Shown one piece after another: positions 61,219 to 64,000 of a stretch of DNA of 64,000 bases. Below the pieces are notes generated by a model, which made no database searches, was not told where the DNA came from, and saw only the letters and a list, made by a program, of their open reading frames with translations. This DNA is from Albifimbria verrucaria (lineage: Eukaryota > Ascomycota > Sordariomycetes > Hypocreales > Stachybotryaceae): assembly GCA_020081605.1 (NCBI GenBank), contig JAHREC010000009.1:2790001-2854000 (forward strand), given 5' to 3'. Positions within the stretch are counted from its first letter, which is position 1; every line of letters begins with the position of its first letter. A program made the translations under genes and the position numbers.

Positions 61219-62488
61219 TTACTTCATTAGCATTTGCTTTGCTGTTCTTGTCCCCATCCCCGGTTGCTTTGCATTATTGGCCTGTTGATAGGAAACAGGA
61301 GTTTTGGTCTTTTGAGGAAGCTGGCTATCTGAGAACATCCTGAATCGGCTTCCATAACGATCCTTTGATAGTTGCTGAAGTGTTGTATCTTGGAATGAGC
61401 CAATTAACTGCATCGATCTGGTCTTTGTGATCGCTTTTCTAACATCAAAAAGATCCGCCAAGGTAGTAACCACCATTTGGTCGCTATCTTCTTCAACAAT
61501 TGCTTCTCCAACAGTGTGTATTTTCTGGTTAGAAATTTGATTAGAGGCAAATTTGCACACTTCTAGGCACTGATTTGACACTTCAATATCATTCTGCAAC
61601 CTTGTTCTTTCAAGATCGGCATGTGGCGACTCATATGCAGCCAAGTTCTCTAGACGTTCCCGCAATCGACCGATAGTCTCGACCAAACTATCACGATAGC
61701 CCTCCAAGGCCTGCCGAGTCATTTTTGGGCTTCGAATGCAGCTTGGATATCTTGACGAGGTGGCTGCGGCGGTTGGTGTTGGAGAGATGGTTCTCCAACA
61801 ATAACCGAATCAATATAGGATTTCGCATCTTCACAGATTCGAAGGCATTGTTCCGTGACTGCTCTTTCATCCTGTAAATCTGTGCTGTTATCTGAATTTT
61901 TGCTGATTTCGCCACTTAACAATGCCATCTTTTCATCAATACGCTGCAGGTGAATTTTCAGGTTGTACATTGTATCCTGAATCATCTCGTTGTATTCTTC
62001 TAGGACCTTTTGAGATACCTTGGCTGTTTGCCTGTAATTTAATGTTAACAAGAGTTATAAGCGATGGTCAAATGCAATACCGACATATTAATAATGCCTA
62101 GTCCAATACTGATAGTCGCTTTATACCCAGCTAAAGCATCTATGAAGTCGTTGATACTGCCTTTCATAAACTCTAACTTTGCCCAGTCTCGGAAGCCAAT
62201 CTCAGTCTTGCTATGGAAGCGTTTCATAGAACTTTCGAACTCATGACAGATTTGCGCGCATCGACTAACAGGACCTTGGAGCAGCGACAGCATCGATGCT
62301 TCAAGAGCTTGAACATCCTCCAATGCTTTCAGGATTTTTATCAAGTCTTGAAGTTCATCTTGCAATCTCTGCAATGTTTTATCGCGTTCTTTGTATCGTT
62401 GAACAGTGTCTTTGAGCGCGTTTATGGACTGGATAGCAGCCGTGACTATAGCCAGCACTGACGCAGTAACACTCAAGGGATCGGCCAT
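61219..62488 (-). CDS. Stand-alone PigL_N-type protein (N-terminal domain of fungal STAND proteins)
   Basis: The start MADPLSVTASVLAIVTAAIQ with the following helix (SINALKDTVQRYKERDKTLQ) is the hallmark of the PigL_N / fungal STAND N-terminal domain, which in longer proteins precedes NACHT or ankyrin modules. Here the domain is followed by helical, coiled-coil-like segments (VLEEYNEMIQDTMYNLKIHL; LVETIGRLRERLENLAAYE) and a short tail ending GTRTAKQMLMK, with no nucleotide-binding module. One intron at 62032-62084 (donor GTCGGT, weak). The frame break at 61722-61726 is repaired by adding one A to an A5 run, joining EAQK to MTRQALEG. Length is about 360 residues, common for stand-alone members. 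A role in signalling or heterokaryon-incompatibility-like pathways is inferred from the family only. Confidence 0.8.
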
Positions 62489-64000
62489 TATTCAATATGT
62501 AACGACATAGATCGGAGGAGTGAAGAAGCAATGGAGTTACTTTGATGAAGAGAGCAACTGGACCCATATTCTAGACAGGCTGGAAAGCAAAATTGTGTCA
62601 TTTCTGTTCCCCGCCTTTAGTTGTCGCCCCTCTGTGGAGGATTGTAGAAACGTGATCTGATTGGTTAAGTTGAGCTGAGCTGATCTTGTGAGGCTAAAAC
62701 ATCTTCAATTAGAAGCCTAACTAACAACCCAAGCCTCAGCTAAGCCATAGGGGTGGGGCCCGAACGGAGGCATGAATCGACCGAACTGATGACTTCTTAG
62801 GTGGTTAAGAAGGCAAGAGTCTGGGCCATTCGTTGGGGTTTTATCTTTACCTTGTAATTTCTTGATTAGCGCATTTGTAGGATCTGTTGCTTGGCCAGGT
62901 TGTGTCTAGGCCACATGGCGTTAGATGTAAGAACGTGCGATCTTCTTTGGCATACTTGAAGAAGTACATACTGAAGGAGGAGCGTATCAATTGAATCATA
63001 AACAGAGAAGAAGTGGACTCGTGAGGTAATTCAAGACAGACAAGAAAATGAAACCACTGTGGCTCATTTCCCCATTAACCTTAGTATGCCCACTACTTTC
63101 CAAAGAGACAAACATCGTCTAGGCTCGCCACCGCGAGAATATTTTTAGATTTTCAGAGTAAAAATACATATTTAGGTGGCTTAAGGACCTTCTATATAGC
63201 TCATGTCATGGAGATAGGATAGGGTAGTTCATCAACATCATTGGAGCCTCAAAGGCGCCGAAGTATACATTGCAGCGACAAGTCTTGTTATTAGGAGGGC
63301 TAGGACAGTGCTTGTTAAGCTCTGGTACATAACCCATCGTCCCAAAGGCTTATGAGAAAGTAGTGAAGCCTAGCACATTGGCGAGTGGCGACCTATCTTC
63401 TCCCTGCTCCATGACGCACACTGCTGTGCTATAGTCGCAATGGGGATGCTCATATGATGCGCGATGTAAGCGGAAGAGATAGATCGATTCCCCGCCTAGC
63501 GATCGTAACGATTCGTGTATTTGCGCAGGAAGAACCCTTGACTAACAAGCTTTGAGTGGTGTTTGTGTTTCTCTGACGGTTCCCGCATCGAGTATAATCC
63601 TGAAGAAGATCAACTTTCGCATGACAGAAGTCAACAGATTTGCGATTCCCTCAGGTACGAATTGGTGTCCGGAGGTCTTCATTTGGTACATTCGTAGCTC
63701 ATTACCCATTAGGGGCTTGCTCACACCTCAATCGAGCCCTAGAGGATAGTAATGTATTCCGATCAAACGATCTCACATCTCGTAAGATGCCTCCCTACTT
63801 AAGTAGCAAACAATTCTGTTGAACACTCGTTTAGAACTTTATTTTGGCAGCATAACAGTACTTGAACTTATTTTCGTTCCAATTACCGCTCTTACTGAGA
63901 TGTATTTCGGATCCTGTTTGCTGATAGCGCCCCAAAGGGCATTCAAACTTCCTGAGGGGCACTTTGGCATGAAACAGAGGTTGAGTGATCATGTGTGCAG
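62489..64000. other. AT-rich end of window, no gene seen
   Basis: This is upstream of the PigL_N-type gene. Short ORFs (63542-63724, 63552-63749) have no recognisable features. No telomeric TTAGGG array or transposon end was found. Confidence 0.55.

Noticed and set aside
1..64000. Widespread pseudogenisation of housekeeping genes
   Set aside because: The breaks are single-base and concentrated in homopolymers across all genes, including essential ones, so sequencing or assembly error is the simpler cause.
1..64000. CRISPR array, telomere repeats or rRNA genes
   Set aside because: No regularly spaced palindromic repeats, no TTAGGG arrays and no rRNA signatures were found, as expected for internal nuclear fungal DNA.

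Overview
The window reads as nuclear DNA of a filamentous ascomycete (Pezizomycotina, probably Sordariomycetes). The coding genes carry many short introns (about 50-100 bp) with GTAAGT/GTGAGT donors and CTAAC/CTGAC branch points, and the best-kept genes are fungal housekeeping genes: importin Nmd5/Sxm1, IMP 5'-nucleotidase Isn1, HAL4/SAT4 kinase, Atg3 and saccharopine reductase. No rRNA, tRNA, CRISPR array or intact transposon was seen.

Layout. 0.7-4.5 kb (+): importin-7/8-type karyopherin. 5.5-15.2 kb: accessory block with a fungal membrane protein of unknown function (+), then a large (-) gene that joins about 14 ankyrin repeats to a C-terminal domain with a possible chymotrypsin-like His/Asp/Ser layout, then a decayed head-to-tail duplicate of that gene. 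15.6-17.4 kb (-): fungal protein of unknown function. 18.6-20.3 kb (+): ISN1. 24.5-27.1 kb (-): HAL4/SAT4 kinase. 36.2-38.2 kb (+): unknown protein. 42.1-43.8 kb (+): putative zinc-finger protein with Ser/Thr/Asn-rich low-complexity body. 47.1-49.1 kb (+): Ser/Pro-rich coiled-coil protein. 50.1-54.2 kb (-): ATG3 and LYS9 in tandem. 55.5-57.9 kb (+): F-box/DUF7600-like protein. 58.7-59.8 kb (-): aldo/keto reductase. 61.2-62.5 kb (-): stand-alone PigL_N-type (STAND N-terminal) protein. Two long spans (20.3-24.5 and 27.1-36.2 kb) hold no recognisable gene.

Two things shape how to read the window. First, almost every gene, including essential ones, is broken by single-base frame breaks. Nearly all of them are repaired by adding one base to a short homopolymer, mostly G/C, so they look like assembly or sequencing errors and not pseudogenisation. 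Second, the accessory block at 5.5-15.2 kb carries the most unusual biology: an ankyrin receptor-like protein fused across a 55-bp intron to a putative protease-like domain, near-identical 102-bp ankyrin units, and an adjacent degenerate copy. This is the pattern expected of fast-evolving fungal recognition genes. AGGTACCT-type palindromes are clustered in several promoter-like regions.
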